This document shows positions 63,466 to 64,000 of a stretch of DNA of 64,000 nucleotides, piece after piece. Origin of the DNA: Ixodes scapularis (taxonomy: Eukaryota > Arthropoda > Arachnida > Ixodida > Ixodidae); NCBI RefSeq assembly GCF_016920785.2, contig NW_024609857.1, forward strand, positions 5,885,189-5,949,188, given 5' to 3'. Position numbers and translations under genes: made by a program. Numbering within the stretch: position 1 is the stretch's first letter; each line of letters begins with the position of its first letter. Below the pieces are notes generated by a model. It was given only the letters and a program-made list of their open reading frames with translations, did no database searches and had not been told where the DNA came from.

Positions 63466-63677
63466 AAGTTTGCGAGTTCAAAACAGAAAAGAAAGCGCGA
63501 AAGAAGTTGGGGCACAGCAGACACCCAACACCGGCCAAGCCTCTCATCCGGGACTTTTACTCTTTCTACACAATCAGAAAGGGGGAAAGCGCCGGTAGCC
63601 CTTTCCCCTTTTCTCTCTCGCTCTCAAAATGGCGCTACCCACGATAAAACGGTCTATACAGGAACTCTAGGGACGGC

Positions 63678-64000
63678 CAGAGCCGTATATTGGGAGAGTT
63701 TGGCCAGTGGGTGTGGCGACGAAGGCGCCGGAGAGGAGAAAAGTAAATGAAAGGGAGGAGAGCGCCGAAGGAGCGAGAGAGAAAGAAGGGAGCAGAGAGG
63801 AGACGACCGCCATTTTTGAGCAACGCTATCGGAGACTGGTCGGAGAAGAGCGCTGCTGAGGCTACGCGTCGTCTGCTACGGGCCGGCTTTCTTTCGCCTG
63901 AATAAAAGTTTGTGGCCAAGCGCCGAAAAATCTTCATTTATTAGCTTTTTAACCCACCGAGGAAAAACAGAATGTCATTTTCTTGCCAGAGCCAGCGATA
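63678..64000. other. Flanking repeat DNA, no gene seen
   Basis: Contains GCCGTATATTGGGAGAGTTT and purine-rich GAGAGAG sequence. It may be the outer end of the inverted repeat described at 61241. AATAAAAG occurs at 63900. Confidence 0.35.

Larger units (their letters stand above)
62085..63669. mobile_element. P-superfamily-like foldback element with THAP sequence in both arms
   Basis: The TIR TAGAGTTCCTGTATA is exact at both ends and an 8-bp TSD, GGGACGGC, lies at 62077-62084 and 63670-63677. The arms extend inward for about 400 bp (left 62085-62500, right 63270-63669) and contain the same THAP-coding segment in opposite orientation. An 8-bp TSD plus a THAP zinc finger fits the P-element superfamily; hAT elements also make 8-bp TSDs but do not carry THAP as a rule. 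No catalytic transposase domain lies between the arms. Confidence 0.75.

Overview
The window looks like nuclear DNA of a chelicerate, most probably a hard tick. It has intron-split genes with GT-AG borders, long repeat-packed introns, CR1/Jockey-type LINE remnants, a Ty3 LTR element, pogo/Tigger DNA transposons and many MITEs. The species cannot be fixed from the sequence alone.

Two host gene fragments frame the window, both on the + strand. At 759-2421 lie the last four coding exons of a MET/RON-like receptor tyrosine kinase: catalytic loop, DFG, twin activation-loop tyrosines, C-lobe, and a short tail with a YVN docking motif. From 33021 to 57153 run ten consecutive, phase-compatible exons (865 codons) of a second receptor with the MET ectodomain layout: signal peptide, sema, PSI, IPT1, IPT2, IPT3 and the start of IPT4. 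Its transmembrane and kinase exons would lie beyond base 64000. The simplest reading is two MET-like receptors in head-to-tail tandem. A truncated TRPA-channel-like exon (6884-7009, - strand) and a THAP first exon (38210-38275) are the only other host-type coding pieces.

Nearly everything else is mobile DNA, and many elements can be delimited by target-site duplications (TSDs): a hAT element full of CRE-like repeats (5684-6537, 8-bp TSD); a MULE-like foldback element (16066-17766, 9-bp TSD) carrying a nested hAT element (16987-17332, 8-bp TSD); PIF/Harbinger-like MITEs (14795-14981 inside a Ty3 integrase; 54391-54447, only 57 bp); three TTAA-flanked elements (24171-24687, 54451-55077, 58743-59411); and a P-superfamily-like foldback element (62085-63669, 8-bp TSD) with a THAP-coding segment in each arm. 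Between the two receptors sits a four-part nest: a degenerate outer inverted repeat (about 21779-32397) holds a Tigger element (22285-31102, perfect 24-bp TIRs), whose transposase start is split by a TTAA element and whose other half carries a nearly intact Ty3 retrotransposon (25078-30918, 367-bp LTRs, 4-bp TSD).

The introns of the second receptor contain a Jockey/CR1-type LINE RT remnant (41460-40140), paired inverted repeats around exons 3-6, and a large GTCGTC-type minisatellite complex (45.1-47.5 kb). No ribosomal RNA, convincing tRNA, CRISPR array or bacterial-type operon is visible.
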